NCBI GenBank assembly: GCA_029204225.1
Contig: CM055101.1
Location: 32,309,683 to 32,373,682 of the forward strand
Length of the DNA stretch: 64,000 nucleotides
Reading direction: 5' to 3'
Source of the DNA: Diphasiastrum complanatum
Taxonomy: Eukaryota > Streptophyta > Lycopodiopsida > Lycopodiales > Lycopodiaceae
The notes below the pieces were generated by a model, which worked only from the letters and a program-made list of their open reading frames with translations, was not told where the DNA came from and did not search any database. The translations under genes were made by a program, and so were the position numbers. Positions 9,395 to 20,736 of this stretch are shown here, one piece after another (position 1 is the first letter of the stretch; each line of letters starts with the position of its first letter).

Positions 9395-11878
9395 TTAGGT
9401 ACCTTGTAATGAGCTGAATTCCAGCTGGTTGCTAACTTCCCTGTCCAGGAGTTTCTTGACTTTTATTACATCTTCCCACCTGCCAGCAGTGGCATAAATG
9501 TTTGACAGAACAACATATGGTAGAAAATTCGAAGGATCAAGCTCAAGCAAATGCTCAGCAGCACGTTTCCCTCGCACATAATCCCCATAAACTCGGCAGG
9601 CCCCAAGCAAAGTTGTCCAAAGCTCATAGCTGGGTTCAAAAGGTAGGTTAACCATCCAGCTCTCTGCCTCAGAAAGTTGGCCTGCACGTCCAAAAAGATC
9701 TATCATACAACCATAATGCTCCTTTGTTGGCACTATGCCATATTCTGTGCTCATGCACTTGAAGTAGTAGTAGCCTTTATCAATCAGACCGTCATGGCTG
9801 CACGCTGAAAGCACGCTTATAAAGGTAACAGCATCTGGCTTACAACCTTCATTTACCATTTGGTCAAATAGGTTAAGTGCCTCTTTGCCATGCCCATGCT
9901 GAGAATAGGCTGCAATGATGGCACTCCACAAGACTACATCTTTCTCTGGAACTTTGTTGAACACAATTCGTGCATCATTCAAACTTCCACACTTGCAATA
10001 CATATTCACAAGAGCAGTAGCGACGCCAGTATCTAGCTCAAATCCATTATCAATGATATGAGAATGGATTACTTCGCCTTCAGGCAGATCCATCAACCGT
10101 GCACAAGCATCAAGAATTCCTAGGAAAGTGAATTGGTTTGGCTTGATCTGTTTTTGCCACATCTTTCTGTACAGTTTAACAGCCGCTTTACACTCTTCGT
10201 GCTGAGCATGCGCGCTAATCATCGTATTCCATGAGACAATGTCTTGCTCAGGCATTGCTTCAAACAATCTGCAAGCCTCTTTCAAACTCCCACATTTTCC
10301 ATACATTGTGATTAAAGCATTCGAAATTATAACATCAAACTCAAAATCCTTTTCTATCAAGCCAGCATGAACGAGGGTGCCCCTTTCCAAATCTCCTCGG
10401 TTAGCACAAAGATCAAGAATGCTCACAAAAGTGAACTTGTCCAGCTTAACATTTTCAAGCTGCATTTTCCCAAGAAGCTGATATGCAAGCTCAGATTTCC
10501 CATGGTTTGCTAGTGCTGCAATCATGGCATTCCACAGCACGACGTCTCTTTCTGGCATTTTTTGAAACATCTGGTATGCATCCTCCAAACTTCCGCAATT
10601 GCTGTACATATCAAGAAGAGAGGCACCGACAAAAATGTCAAGTTCAAATCCACCCTCACGGATAAGATAATGTAACTGCACACCAGCCTTCAAAAAGTCT
10701 GGGCAGGCAAATGCACTCGTGAGACTAATGAAGGTTAATTTGTTTGGCTTGACACCTTCCTGCTGCATTTGCTGGAATAAATTCAAGGCCCGCTTAGCAT
10801 TCCCAAGCTGCGCATATGATGAAATCATGATATTCCATGGAACCACATCTCGCTCTGGCATTTTTGCAAAGAATGTCTCTGCATCCTCAAGACTCCCACA
10901 CTTGCAATACATGTTCACAACGGCAGTGCTCACAATAAGGTCTAGTTCTAAACCAGATTTTGAAATTTGAGCATGAATCGATTTCGCCAATGGTAGCCCT
11001 CCTGCACCAGAGACAGCATGAAGAACCCTCACGAAAGTGATTCTGTCAGGTTTCACACCCTCTTCCTGCATTTGGTTGAAAAGTTGGATGGCCAACTTAC
11101 CATCCCCATTCTCAGCATAGGCTGCAATCATCGCATTCCACAAAGAAACTTCTCGCTTGGACAAGCTATTGAAGATTGTGCGAGCACTGTCAAGATTGCC
11201 ACACTTACCATACATGTACACTAGTGCAGAGATAACAAAGGGATGGGATATCAATCCGCTATCAGCAACGAGAGCATGGATTTTCTTGCCCTCTGCTAAG
11301 TCAGCCCTTTCGCCACATGCATGGAGGACGCTGACGAAAGTGAAGTTATCAGGATTCACGCCTTTTTGCAGCATGTGTTGAAAGAGTTGGATGCATTCTT
11401 TGCTGCGGCCATGGCGAGCATATGCAGAGACTATGGCATTCCATGAGAAAACATTAGGCCGAGGTATCATGTCAAACATCTTTCTTGCATTCTCTAGATT
11501 GCCACAAGCGCCATACATATTCACAAGGAGGTTTTTCAGATATCTGTCTTCCTGAAATCTGCTCTTGGCGATGCAGGCATGGACACGTTTGCCTTCTGAG
11601 AGTGCTTTCAATCTGCTGCATTCTTGCAAAACCTGAGCGTAGGCTGCCAAATCCTTGTCACCTTGGTGCTCAAGAGATGTTACTGCCTGATTCAAATGCA
11701 AATACTTCGACGCTTTGCATCCAGGATTCAGATGTGCATAACTACTGATAGTACGGGCAAATATGTAGATATTTGCTGTCTGCAGTCCATGGATCCTTTG
11801 CATCTCAACTTTCAAGTAGATTGAGAGTAATGCATGCTGAAGCCTAAGAATCTGAGAAAAACTTTTCCTGTAGCACAA
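9395..11878 (-). CDS. PPR-PLS protein with shortened E domain
   Basis: This is one 827-codon frame without introns. From about residue 80 to 700 it is a run of pentatricopeptide repeats in PLS triplets, with recurrent MYCKCGSLEDA, VVLWNAMIAA and QEEGVKPDRITFVRVLHA-type motifs. PPR arrays bind single-stranded RNA one base per repeat, and PLS proteins mostly specify C-to-U editing sites in plastids or mitochondria. The last 75 residues form an E motif (WTTLLGACRVYGDY, LLELDPSNFLPYVVLSNIYA, GRWEDV). The usual GVKKEPGCSWIEV continuation is missing: after VKKLLDRE comes an unrelated 13-residue tail and a stop. E2/E+ and DYW are absent, so editing would need a partner deaminase. A GT directly before the stop leaves room for a missed 3' exon. 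The true start may be the second Met (MQRIHGLQ). The N-terminus is plausible as an organelle transit peptide but not diagnostic. Confidence 0.93.
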   Translation of the reverse strand: MCYRKSFSQILRLQHALLSIYLKVEMQRIHGLQTANIYIFARTISSYAHLNPGCKASKYLHLNQAVTSLEHQGDKDLAAYAQVLQECSRLKALSEGKRVHACIAKSRFQEDRYLKNLLVNMYGACGNLENARKMFDMIPRPNVFSWNAIVSAYARHGRSKECIQLFQHMLQKGVNPDNFTFVSVLHACGERADLAEGKKIHALVADSGLISHPFVISALVYMYGKCGNLDSARTIFNSLSKREVSLWNAMIAAYAENGDGKLAIQLFNQMQEEGVKPDRITFVRVLHAVSGAGGLPLAKSIHAQISKSGLELDLIVSTAVVNMYCKCGSLEDAETFFAKMPERDVVPWNIMISSYAQLGNAKRALNLFQQMQQEGVKPNKLTFISLTSAFACPDFLKAGVQLHYLIREGGFELDIFVGASLLDMYSNCGSLEDAYQMFQKMPERDVVLWNAMIAALANHGKSELAYQLLGKMQLENVKLDKFTFVSILDLCANRGDLERGTLVHAGLIEKDFEFDVIISNALITMYGKCGSLKEACRLFEAMPEQDIVSWNTMISAHAQHEECKAAVKLYRKMWQKQIKPNQFTFLGILDACARLMDLPEGEVIHSHIIDNGFELDTGVATALVNMYCKCGSLNDARIVFNKVPEKDVVLWSAIIAAYSQHGHGKEALNLFDQMVNEGCKPDAVTFISVLSACSHDGLIDKGYYYFKCMSTEYGIVPTKEHYGCMIDLFGRAGQLSEAESWMVNLPFEPSYELWTTLLGACRVYGDYVRGKRAAEHLLELDPSNFLPYVVLSNIYATAGRWEDVIKVKKLLDREVSNQLEFSSLQGT

Positions 11879-12510
11879 TCATCATGCAAAGACACAACAG
11901 CAAAACCAATTTCCAATATCAAACACCTTTCTTAATAATCAATAAGCTTTGATAAAAACAGCTAAACGTTCAAGAATGCTAAATTGATTCAGGAAAGAAA
12001 ACGAAAAAAACAGAAATCTGATTTCCATTCTTATACTTCAAAATCTTAACAGCAGCACAAACCATTTCCACTTATCATCATCACAAAGAGCAAGAGAAAA
12101 GTGTGTCATAAAACCATACTAACCATATGAACCTTATACTTATAACAAGGGAAGCAGCACCTCCAGATCTCAGAACTTGGCGAACAGTTGCACCACATTC
12201 AACAAGGCTAGGAACAGAGAAGATCACTACTATCTCCCTAGAAACCCTAAACCGAGGTAAGAAATCAATCAGTCAGCCCTGACAAAGAAATCCAAGAGAA
12301 TCCTTCCAAATCGTATCGTCTTGGAATAGTGGTGATCGTGATGGTGATATCTGCAGCTCGAGTTTGGTAACGATCCAGCAATGAATCAGAGATTGCAGGA
12401 GAAAGTGAGAGAGAAAACAGAGATAAGAATGTGAGCAATGATATACAAAACGAGTTTCGACTATTCTCATTGGCCCACGTTTGCCCTAAAACGTATTTGA
12501 TGGGCATTTC
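11879..12510 (-). promoter_or_regulatory. 5' flank of the PPR gene with a telo-box
   Basis: The region directly upstream of the PPR start is AT-rich for about 350 bp. It then contains AAACCCTAA at 12242-12250 (a telo-box, found in promoters and leaders of plant housekeeping genes) and a pyrimidine-rich patch on the minus strand (about 12385-12420) that looks like a 5' leader. An 80-codon minus ORF at 12265-12507 overlaps this and is probably leader sequence, not a gene. I cannot place the transcription start. Confidence 0.4.
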
Positions 12511-14150
12511 AAATGCCTTGAAGGTAGGTAATGAACTAGGTAGCGGCCCACTATCATGTGTAGCATGCAGCCTTTACGCACAGAGCTGCTTTGCTACCGG
12601 GCATAATTGAAGTTCTGGCCTTTTAACTGTCCCCTATGGCTTTGAACATCTGTGTTTAGAGCCTTTGAAAATGCGAGACCTGTTCGCGATCAGCGCAAAC
12701 GCCAATTACGGATCTAGGTGAGAGATAATGTGAGTTGAGAGAGAGAGAGAAAGTATGAGTGGTAATGGGCCAACAAATGGCCATTACCGTGCGTAATTGG
12801 TTTTCACCTAATTTTTTTGTCGATTTTTTGTGTCAGGCATAGTCACATGGATCAATCATTTTTTTATAATATGTTACCACATGGGACACATCATCCCGCG
12901 CGCGACCACACGGACAGCCTCCAGGGCGCCATTCCCTCCGCGGCGCCAACCAGATGTCTTGAAATGAGCAAAGCCAAGTGGAATTTTTAAATTTTTTTAC
13001 GGGTGATTCTAGAATGTTCTCGTGAGTGTCTATGTTGCTGGTAGGGCATATTGTGTTTCCAGATGGCGCGGGCTCGTTCGTAGAGTCATTATTTCTAGAA
13101 CTTTCGCGAGTGGAGTCTCTGTTAGAGGTTACACTCTCGCGTGCACGTTCTAGATCTTTAGATGGCTTGGAGGCAAGAACTTTGATGGCTTGGAGGCATT
13201 TTGTTTGTAGCTTTTTGGCTTTGTGCTGCGTGAGTGGTTCGCATCCATGAATCAAGATGTAGCACTTGCAGATTGTTCCTGTGAGATTGTGCTTGCCGCT
13301 GCCTGGAGTTCCTTGCTACGTGGAGTTTCTCTACAACAGCCTTAGTGCCGCATCTGCCAAGGCCTCCATTGTGGATTGTTCACTACATTATCAGTACAAA
13401 TAGTGGTTTTAAGCGATCAACCAACACGTACATGCAACAGATTCCTAGCGTGCATCCACCACACCGTTACAGGGCTCCATCATTTTAGGTGGTTGACCTC
13501 CAACGCACTCCAAGTGGCTACCTGTAGCACTTCCATTGCTGCCTCTTTACTCCCTGCCTGTGCCAAACCTGCTCTAGCTGCCTATAGCACTCCAGGTGGC
13601 TACCTAACTATAGTACCTCCATCGTTGCTTCTTTGCACCTTGCATGTGCCAAACGTGCTCCAGGTTAGAAGTTTGTCAGAAAAGTGTTTTTAGTTGCAAA
13701 ACTTGTGAAAAAAGATGAAACAAGGGATGAAGAAAGTGAAACAAGTGAAGAAAGTATTGAAGAAGAAGAAGAAGTGCATGCTCCCAAGCTAGTTTTGATA
13801 AGTAGCTTTAAAGCACATACACAAACTGCTATTTCGAAAGTAGTACCAGATTAATGTGCTCTTTGACGTGTCATCAAGCAGATTTCCTTCTTATTGTCTG
13901 ATATTGCTTTGTGAGTTTTTGGATAGGCAGTTTGTAGTTTGAGAGAGTTGTTTAGTTGTTTCTATCGCAGTTCTAGAAATGTGTTTTTGTTTTTGTTTTG
14001 CTTTGTATTTGTTGGTTTGTAGGTATCTTTCATGATGCAACTGTCATTTCTCAAATGTTGGAGCTCACGCTGCAGCTGTCATGTCGTAAAACTGTGATAT
14101 TGTGGAAGTATCAAATGGTATCGGATTAGTAGAGCGCTGGTTATAACAGA
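12511..14150. other. No gene recognised; one acidic coding-like patch
   Basis: A short GA run lies near 12737-12750. At 13663-13854 a plus-strand frame without an ATG is open for 63 codons. It carries an acidic block (ESETSEESIEEEEEVHAPKL) and ends in a stop; it may be a transposon or host exon remnant. A minus ORF of 140 codons at 12833-13255 has no family signal. Nothing else is supported. Confidence 0.25.
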
Positions 14151-14163
14151 AGCTCTGATATCA
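14151..14163 (-). promoter_or_regulatory. Primer binding site for tRNA-iMet (Copia type)
   Basis: The minus strand reads TGATATCAGAGCT, which differs by one base from the Copia primer site TGGTATCAGAGC complementary to initiator tRNA-Met. It directly adjoins an LTR end (TGTCGG at 14164 on the plus strand). Confidence 0.7.
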
Positions 14164-14907
14164 TGTCGGAAAAGCGTGAGATAACAGCGGAAGTCTAACA
14201 ACGGACGATTATCAAGATGAATAATCAGTAACAATGCGCAAATGAACAAGACAGTTGTGTGGACAAATGCACTCTTGATAAATTAAAAAAATGGAGTACA
14301 TGAGTGTGAAGCTGAGCGCTAATCTGTGAGGCGCAAAAATTGTAGAGCTTCAGAGGCTTGATCATTGCTAACTTGATTGTCAAGGTTAATCAACATAATT
14401 ACAAACTGAAAGATACAGACTTTATTTACGTGTCTTACAGTTCAGTGATCAATACTTTGGATCTACATAATTAATAAGAGCCGCCTTGTAGTAGGTAGCC
14501 GTCTTTGTAAGTAATAAAATCTATGTACAAGTAGGTGGACTGTCACTATTGTCATTGAAGTCGTCTGACACTACATGGATCGATTTTTCCCTGTATTGAA
14601 TTTGACCTGACTTGATGAGGGAGTCGAGTAAGTCGGGTAAGTCGACGAAGTCAAGTTGTCGATGGAGTTGATGGAGTGTTTGTTGAGTATGTCGGGTAAG
14701 TCGACGAATTCGAGTTGTCGATGGAGTTGAAGGAGTTGTTTGCCGAGTAAGTCGGGTAAGTCGATGATGGCGAGTAAGTCGATGAAGTAAGTTGAGTGAG
14801 TTGATGTTGTAGTCGAAGTCGATGAAGTCGATGGAGTCGGACTTCAACAAAATTTTTCAAGATGCTCATTACCGAATGGATTTGATTCTGAGCATTAAAA
14901 TCCAACA
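14164..14907 (-). mobile_element. Copia-type LTR, minus strand, about 744 bp
   Basis: On the minus strand it starts TGTTGGATTTTAATGC (14907) and ends CTTTTCCGACA (14164), with TG..CA ends and the primer site directly inside. No matching gag is recognisable to the left, so the element is truncated or nearly solo. The LTR contains the 60-bp minisatellite at 14626-14845. I see no obvious target duplication, and the partner LTR is not in the window. Confidence 0.65.
14626..14845. repeat. Minisatellite, 59-60 bp unit, nearly three copies plus decay
   Basis: Units start GAGTAAGTCGGGTAAGTCGA or close to it at 14626, 14685 and 14745. The third copy grades into shorter GTCGATGAAGTC words. The 109-codon minus ORF across it (Thr/Arg/Ser-rich) is a by-product of the repeat. 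Confidence 0.9.
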
Positions 14908-14999
14908 TTGTTGTCCGATTCTAAGTATGACATGGAATATTTTAGAATATGGCAAGAGGCTTCTTCAATAAGCCCAAACACTACAATAAACAAAAGTAG

Positions 15000-15806
<807 letters not shown>

Positions 15807-15812
15807 TTTTTT

Positions 15813-15830
15813 TGGCGCTGTTGCTAGGGA
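15813..15830 (+). promoter_or_regulatory. Degenerate tRNA-Asp primer binding site
   Basis: TGGCGCTGTTGCTAGGGA matches the tRNA-Asp primer complement at 15 of 18 positions and follows an LTR end (CCAACA) after six T residues, the usual Gypsy layout. The three mismatches are all transitions. Confidence 0.7.
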
Positions 15831-16169
15831 GACGGTGCTAAATAGTCTTAGGAGTGAAATTTTGTTTGTATTTTTCTATTATTTTCTCTATTTCTGACAA
15901 GTTTATTACTCGCCTACTATGTTTTTTTCACTTTTCTGTTATTTTTATTATTCGCACTTTTTCAGAGGCCAGAGTAGACCTTGATGCATCACCAGTCAGC
16001 TCGACGAGTAATGTTTGTTACCCCTGCACTGGGGCATCACCGAGGACGCCCTAGACCCCACCCGCCTGGCACCATAGCTACCGTTGTTCCTTCACATCAG
16101 CTACCATCTGCACCGCCACAATGTTCATTTTTTTTCCATCTCCATTCTGTGTAACCTTCATCTTGTTCG
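15831..16169 (+). other. Leader remnant after the Gypsy primer site
   Basis: I see no gene. By position this should be the leader or gag start of the plus-strand Gypsy element, but no gag motif is readable before the next LTR fragment begins at 16170. Confidence 0.3.
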
Positions 16170-16459
16170 TGTCGTAAACGTGGGGACAGGCAGCGGAAGC
16201 TTGAGCGTGGTCGTGTAGGAGCAAAAAAAAGACGACACTACATTTTTACACGTAGTTCCTAACAGGCGACAGTGTTTGGATTGTAGAGAGAGAAAATATG
16301 ACACTGTTGTCAAACTCTGTGTATTTCTGCAGACTATGTAAAACCACTTGTAAATCTGTAGACTGTGTAAAGACACGGGAAAAATCCACAGAATTGGATA
16401 AACAATGGATGAGGATTAAAACCGATTAGTCGATTACTAAGAAGGAGAATAATCCAACA
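16170..16459 (-). mobile_element. Copia-like LTR, about 290 bp, minus strand, possibly solo
   Basis: On the minus strand it begins TGTTGGATTATTCTCC and ends CGTTTACGACA. The last 54 nt match the end of the LTR at 47545-47903 almost perfectly (shared words CACGACCACGCTCAAGCTTC and CCCCACGTTT). No primer site follows, and no clear target duplication flanks it, so it may be a solo LTR or a rearranged fragment. Confidence 0.55.
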
Positions 16460-17585
16460 ATGTCTACTTCTGATGTTGACCAGTGAAAAGTAGCAATGGA
16501 CACCGAATTCGAGTCTCTGATAGAGAATCAAACATGGACAGTCACTGAGTTGCCAAAGGACCGAAATCCAATTCCATGCAAATGGATATTCAAGGTGAAG
16601 TATGACACTGAAGGAAGGCTAAATCATTACAAGGCCAGGCTAGTCGCCAAAGGCTTTTCCCAGATTTAAGATCTGGATTATTCTGAAACCTTCAGCCCAG
16701 TTGTCAAACATGCCTCGATCCGCCTACTTCTCTCCTTTGTAGTCGCAACAGATCTTGAAGTCCACTAGATGGATGTCCAGACAGCTTTCCTTAATGGAAC
16801 CATCGAAGAAAAATCTATATGTCGCAGCCAGAGAGATACGAACTCAAAGAAAATAAAAAACACCTTGTATGCAAATTCACAAGGCTCTCTACGGGCTGAA
16901 ACAATCACCTAGAGCCTGGTTCCAGAAGATCAACGCATTTCTGATAGAGAATGGTTTTATTCCAAACTCAGCAGACTCGAATGTCTACTTCAAGTTTGTA
17001 TCAGATTACTTCATCATCATCACTCTCTATGTAGATGATACACTGCTACTCAGTAACGATCTGAATCTGATGAAGGATATGAAATGTATGTTGGCCCAGG
17101 AATACAAGATGATTGACATGGGTCCAGCCCACTATCGTCTCGAAATCCAGATCCAACGATATCGACCCAGCAGACTGATTTTCATCAGTCAGCAACTGAT
17201 CTACACGCAACCAAACCTTGCATATTCAATCAATACACTTAGCCAGTTCCTATCAAATCCAGGCTTAACTCACTGAAAAGCGCTAAAAAGATCATGCAGT
17301 ACATCCAAGCAATTAACTTTTAGCATCCCCTATAGAGGCAGCCAAACTGCCAATATCCTTGAAACCTACACAGATGCGGATTGGGCAGGAGATATCGATA
17401 TCATAAAATCAACTTCTGGATTTGTATTTTTATACAACCAAGGCCCAATCTCATGGAACAGCCAGAAGCAGACCTCGGTTGCATTATCGTCAACGGAATC
17501 TGAATACATAGCTGCTACAAATGCAACCAAAGAGGCGATCTAGCTAAGGCAACTGCTTGTAGACCTCAACCATGCACAAACACTT
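16460..17585 (+). pseudogene. Copia pol: reverse transcriptase and RNase H, decayed
   Basis: The reading begins at the conserved RT start (AMDTEFESLIENQTW, PCKWIFKVKY, YKARLVAKGFSQ), continues with MDVQTAFLNG and YGLKQSPRAWF, and includes the catalytic LYVDD motif near 17025-17045. RNase H follows with TDADWAGD and ALSSTESEYIAA. In-frame stops occur where Copia has Trp or Gln: TGA before KVAM, TAA after FSQI, TAG before MDVQ and TAG after KEAI, plus frameshifts near 16815-16870. The upstream integrase and protease are missing. The frame is cut at 17585 by a 1.05-kb insertion and resumes at 18637. Confidence 0.9.
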
Positions 17586-18636
17586 TATGTTGGAGTTTAA
17601 TCTTACTCCTACTCATCCCTTCGCCCTCATTCATCTCTCAAAAATTCCCTCTCTTTGATACAGTCTGCAGGAATACATGCAAAGTCAAAAATAGGCAAAA
17701 TCACAAAGCTATCACCTACCTACCGCAGAGCACCATTAAATCAACGTTTTACGAAGAAACACGACTTTGACTTGTGAAGGGAACAAACCGCAAATCGTAG
17801 GGAGTCGTCAAAACATGTAAGTTATTACTTACGAGCACTTATGGAAGTCCTAAAGGCAACAGAACACAAGTCTCCGTCAACCATCGTAAGGTCCTCTTTC
17901 TTACGATCTCCTACGACGGAAAGAGTTGTGAGCGACGCTCCAATAACTGATCTACGGATCTTGTTTAACAACTGTTAATCATCTTGTAAACTGTAATTAG
18001 AATAAACCAAGAGATTCTCTGACAACTATATATACCTGAGCGAAGTGAAGGAGAGAGAGAGGTTTGTTGTGTTTTGAACAATCTGTAGATGCACAGAGCG
18101 ATCAAACGACCAAAAGGTCTTCAGTAGCTAGCTCCTCAGAGTTAGTGATTTTACAAAGAGAGAGAGAGAGAGATCTAAAATTGTAGCTATTGTTTTGAAG
18201 TCGGAGCACGCGCTAATTAGCGCTATCGTATTGTATTCTGATTCCTTTTATATATATATAGATTTGCTACTGTTCAATCTTTACGTTCTTGTTGAATGCA
18301 TTTGTCTCTCACTCTCTTACACACAAACACGGTTATCAGAAGCAGAGGATCGCATGGTTGTCCAAGACGTCTAATGTTTTGCAATCCTTCTGTTACGGTA
18401 GTCTAAAACTTTTTTTTTTGATAACCTGAAAGAACAAGCTCTTAACTCCGTTCTCCAAGCAATTCACATTCCTGAAATTGCAGTTATTATTGTGTTCATA
18501 GTCTTCATTGTTTTTCCTATTATTGGTAGAGACATCGTTTACATCATAATCGTAATCGTCTCTTTCATGTTTCATCTTCGGTGGCTTCCACTGTAGTCAT
18601 AATCAATTGTAGACCACGCAGACCATTACATACACC
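17586..18636. mobile_element. 1051-bp insertion in Copia RNase H with 7-bp target duplication
   Basis: AACACTT occurs directly on both sides (17579-17585 and 18637-18643). Removing one copy and the insert rejoins the RNase H frame from HAQTL into PTTIYCDNQS. The insert starts TATGTTGGAG. It contains an LTR-like promoter (CTATATATACC near 18025), two short GA runs and a near-primer sequence GGTTATCAGAAGC near 18333. Its ends show no clear inverted repeats. It may be a truncated LTR element or a non-autonomous DNA transposon; a 7-8-bp duplication would suit the latter. Confidence 0.75.
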
Positions 18637-18901
18637 AACACTTCCTACAACAATCTATTGTGACAATCAAAGCACAATAGCATTATCTCTCAATCCAAGA
18701 TTTCACTCTCAAAGCAAACATATCGAAATCAGGTATCATTACCTTAGAGAGAAAATGCATTGCAAGGAAGTAGCAATGGTTTTCTACAGATCAAACTACA
18801 TGGCAGCAGATTACTTCACAAAGGCTCTATCAAAGGAGCAACATCTCAAATTTAACGATATGTCAAATTTGAAGATCAAAGTTTTTCAGGATCCACATTA
18901 A
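18637..18901 (+). pseudogene. Copia RNase H, C-terminal end
   Basis: This is the continuation of the pol fragment interrupted at 17585: IYCDNQSTIALSLNPRFHSQ, SKHIEIRYHYLREK, AADYFTKALS, with the natural stop at 18899-18901. A purine tract TTAAGGGAGAG follows directly (18898-18908), as expected of the polypurine primer next to the 3' LTR. This half has no internal stop. Confidence 0.92.
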
Positions 18902-18908
18902 GGGAGAG

Positions 18909-20530
18909 TGTTAGATTTCTTATGCTCAGCCTTAACAAATCGTTCAAGTAATGAGCATCATGAAAACAGCCGAAGGTCGACAACATACTTTGGACCTTCG
19001 CATTTTTCCAAACTTCGTTTTTCCCTTAAAATATTTTCGTTTTTACGGCACCATCGCCTTTTTGCACCTTAGGGATTTTTGTGCCTTAATCATTTTAAGG
19101 CACCTTCGCTTTTTTTGCATTTTTCGCACCTTTGAAAAAAATGAAACACTGTGACCAAATTTTATTTTAGAGGCACTGTCGAGTTTTTCGCATTTTTTGC
19201 ACCTTTGGAAAAAATGCGACACTGTGACCAAAATCCAATTTAAAGACATTGTCGAGTTTTTCGCATTTTTCTCTGTCTTCGCTTTAAAGGCACCTTCAGG
19301 ATTTACATGCTTTCTCTATTCAAGGGCACCTTCGCATTTTTCGGGTTTTCCCAACAGTGGTAGACCGACGTCGCCAACTTATTAGCAACCCTAAAAACAG
19401 TTGGACCGCTAAATATCCCAAGGTCGGTTACCCACTTTGTACATATACAAAGACTGGCGTAAATAACATTAAAAGCTTGTAAGATATTTTTGAAAACACT
19501 TGTAAATATATACTACTAGCTTAATCAAGAAATGTAAGTGTTGTTTTAGCATTATAATCAGAGTTCTTCTGTAGCCAGTGTTATCACGCTCAGCAAGCTG
19601 AAGTTATTACTTCAAGTCATTGTACTCACTGTTCGTATTTTTTGCCTGTCAAGATTTGCGATTAAATATGCAGAGTCGCATTTTTTGTAATTTTCAAAGC
19701 GCCTCAAATGTTAAGGAAATGACTCTAGCAAATTGTGGGGCTACTCTAAATGAGATTTAAGGACACTGTCGGGTTTTTTCACAAAAAGTCGACACTGTTG
19801 CCTGTGGCAGTTTAAATTCATTTCTGCAAAGTGACAGTTTTAGTTAATTTATGCAGACTACGGACCTCATTACTTAGTATAAATCAGTTGTTCATACATC
19901 TCTTTTCAAGTTCTGAAGTTTTTGATCAATAGATCAGCAAGTATTCAATAGTTAGCTCTCTCTCTCTCCCAAGCCTGCGAGCTTCAACACTCTTGAGCAT
20001 TCTAGCTCACTTTTTAGAGTTGTTTAGAGATTGCTATTGCGCTTACTGCTTATCAACATTGCGCTTAATTCAGACTTTCATTTTAGCCGCTCAGAGATAG
20101 CTTAGAGTACGCGGCTTCAATCCGCAACTTATTGTACTCATTTACTTATGTTTCATTTTCATACGGAATCAATACTCTATCTTTTATTGCGTTCAGGTTC
20201 GTCTTAGAATGTATGCTTTTTTGTAGTTCTTCGCAATTAATTATTTGTTTGATAATTCAATGCATTATTGTTTGGCTACGTAATCACTGTAGCACTGATG
20301 ATTCCAAAGCTAGTTACTATAAGATCAAACATGATTTCTATCACTATTGTTTTGTTCGAAATTAATAGACGTAGTCATGCATGAAGAAAGAGGAAGATAG
20401 TCTATTCCGCTGTGCACAATAAGTTTTCTTGCTTATTGTTCGAATTATTTTTATTCAAATCTTATTCGACCAATAAATTTTTTCTATTCAAATCTTATTC
20501 GACCTATCTTTCATATACCTCTTTCCAACA
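18909..20530 (+). mobile_element. Copia LTR, 1622 bp, shared by flanking pol and gag
   Basis: It begins TGTTAGATTTCTTATGC directly after the polypurine tract and ends CTTTCCAACA directly before a perfect tRNA-iMet primer site. It therefore serves as 3' LTR to the pol fragment on its left and 5' LTR to the gag on its right. Its first 200 bp match the LTR start at 47545. It includes a 73-bp tandem repeat (19096-19275). No ORF inside is credible. Confidence 0.8.
19096..19275. repeat. 73-bp tandem repeat inside the Copia LTR
   Basis: ACCTTTG.AAAAAATG..ACACTGTGACC recurs at 19128 and 19201, with partial copies on each side and a further diverged copy near 19745-19800. The homologous LTR at 47545 carries a single copy. 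Confidence 0.8.
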
Positions 20531-20542
20531 TGGTATCAGAGC
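20531..20542 (+). promoter_or_regulatory. tRNA-iMet primer binding site (Copia)
   Basis: TGGTATCAGAGC is the exact Copia primer site and directly adjoins the LTR end CCAACA. Confidence 0.92.
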
Positions 20543-20736
20543 GTTGATTCTTCTTCAGGGCCTAATACTATTTCGATATCAGAACGAAAGCTCTAATACT
20601 TGATATCTTTCGTGATATCAAATTGATATCATATTCTTCAGTTCCTTTTATCGTTTCAGTATCAGAGAATTGATTTCCTGTTGTTGGCATTACTACATCT
20701 TAGCGTCATCGATACAATTGACAGACTAAGTTCCAG

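Noticed and set aside
12265-12507. 80-codon minus ORF with a hydrophobic stretch upstream of the PPR gene
   Set aside because: It lies in the probable 5' leader, has no family signal, and the pyrimidine-rich sequence explains the hydrophobic residues.
14521-14908. Two Thr/Arg/Ser-rich minus ORFs of 109 and 85 codons
   Set aside because: They are produced by the 60-bp minisatellite within a Copia LTR.
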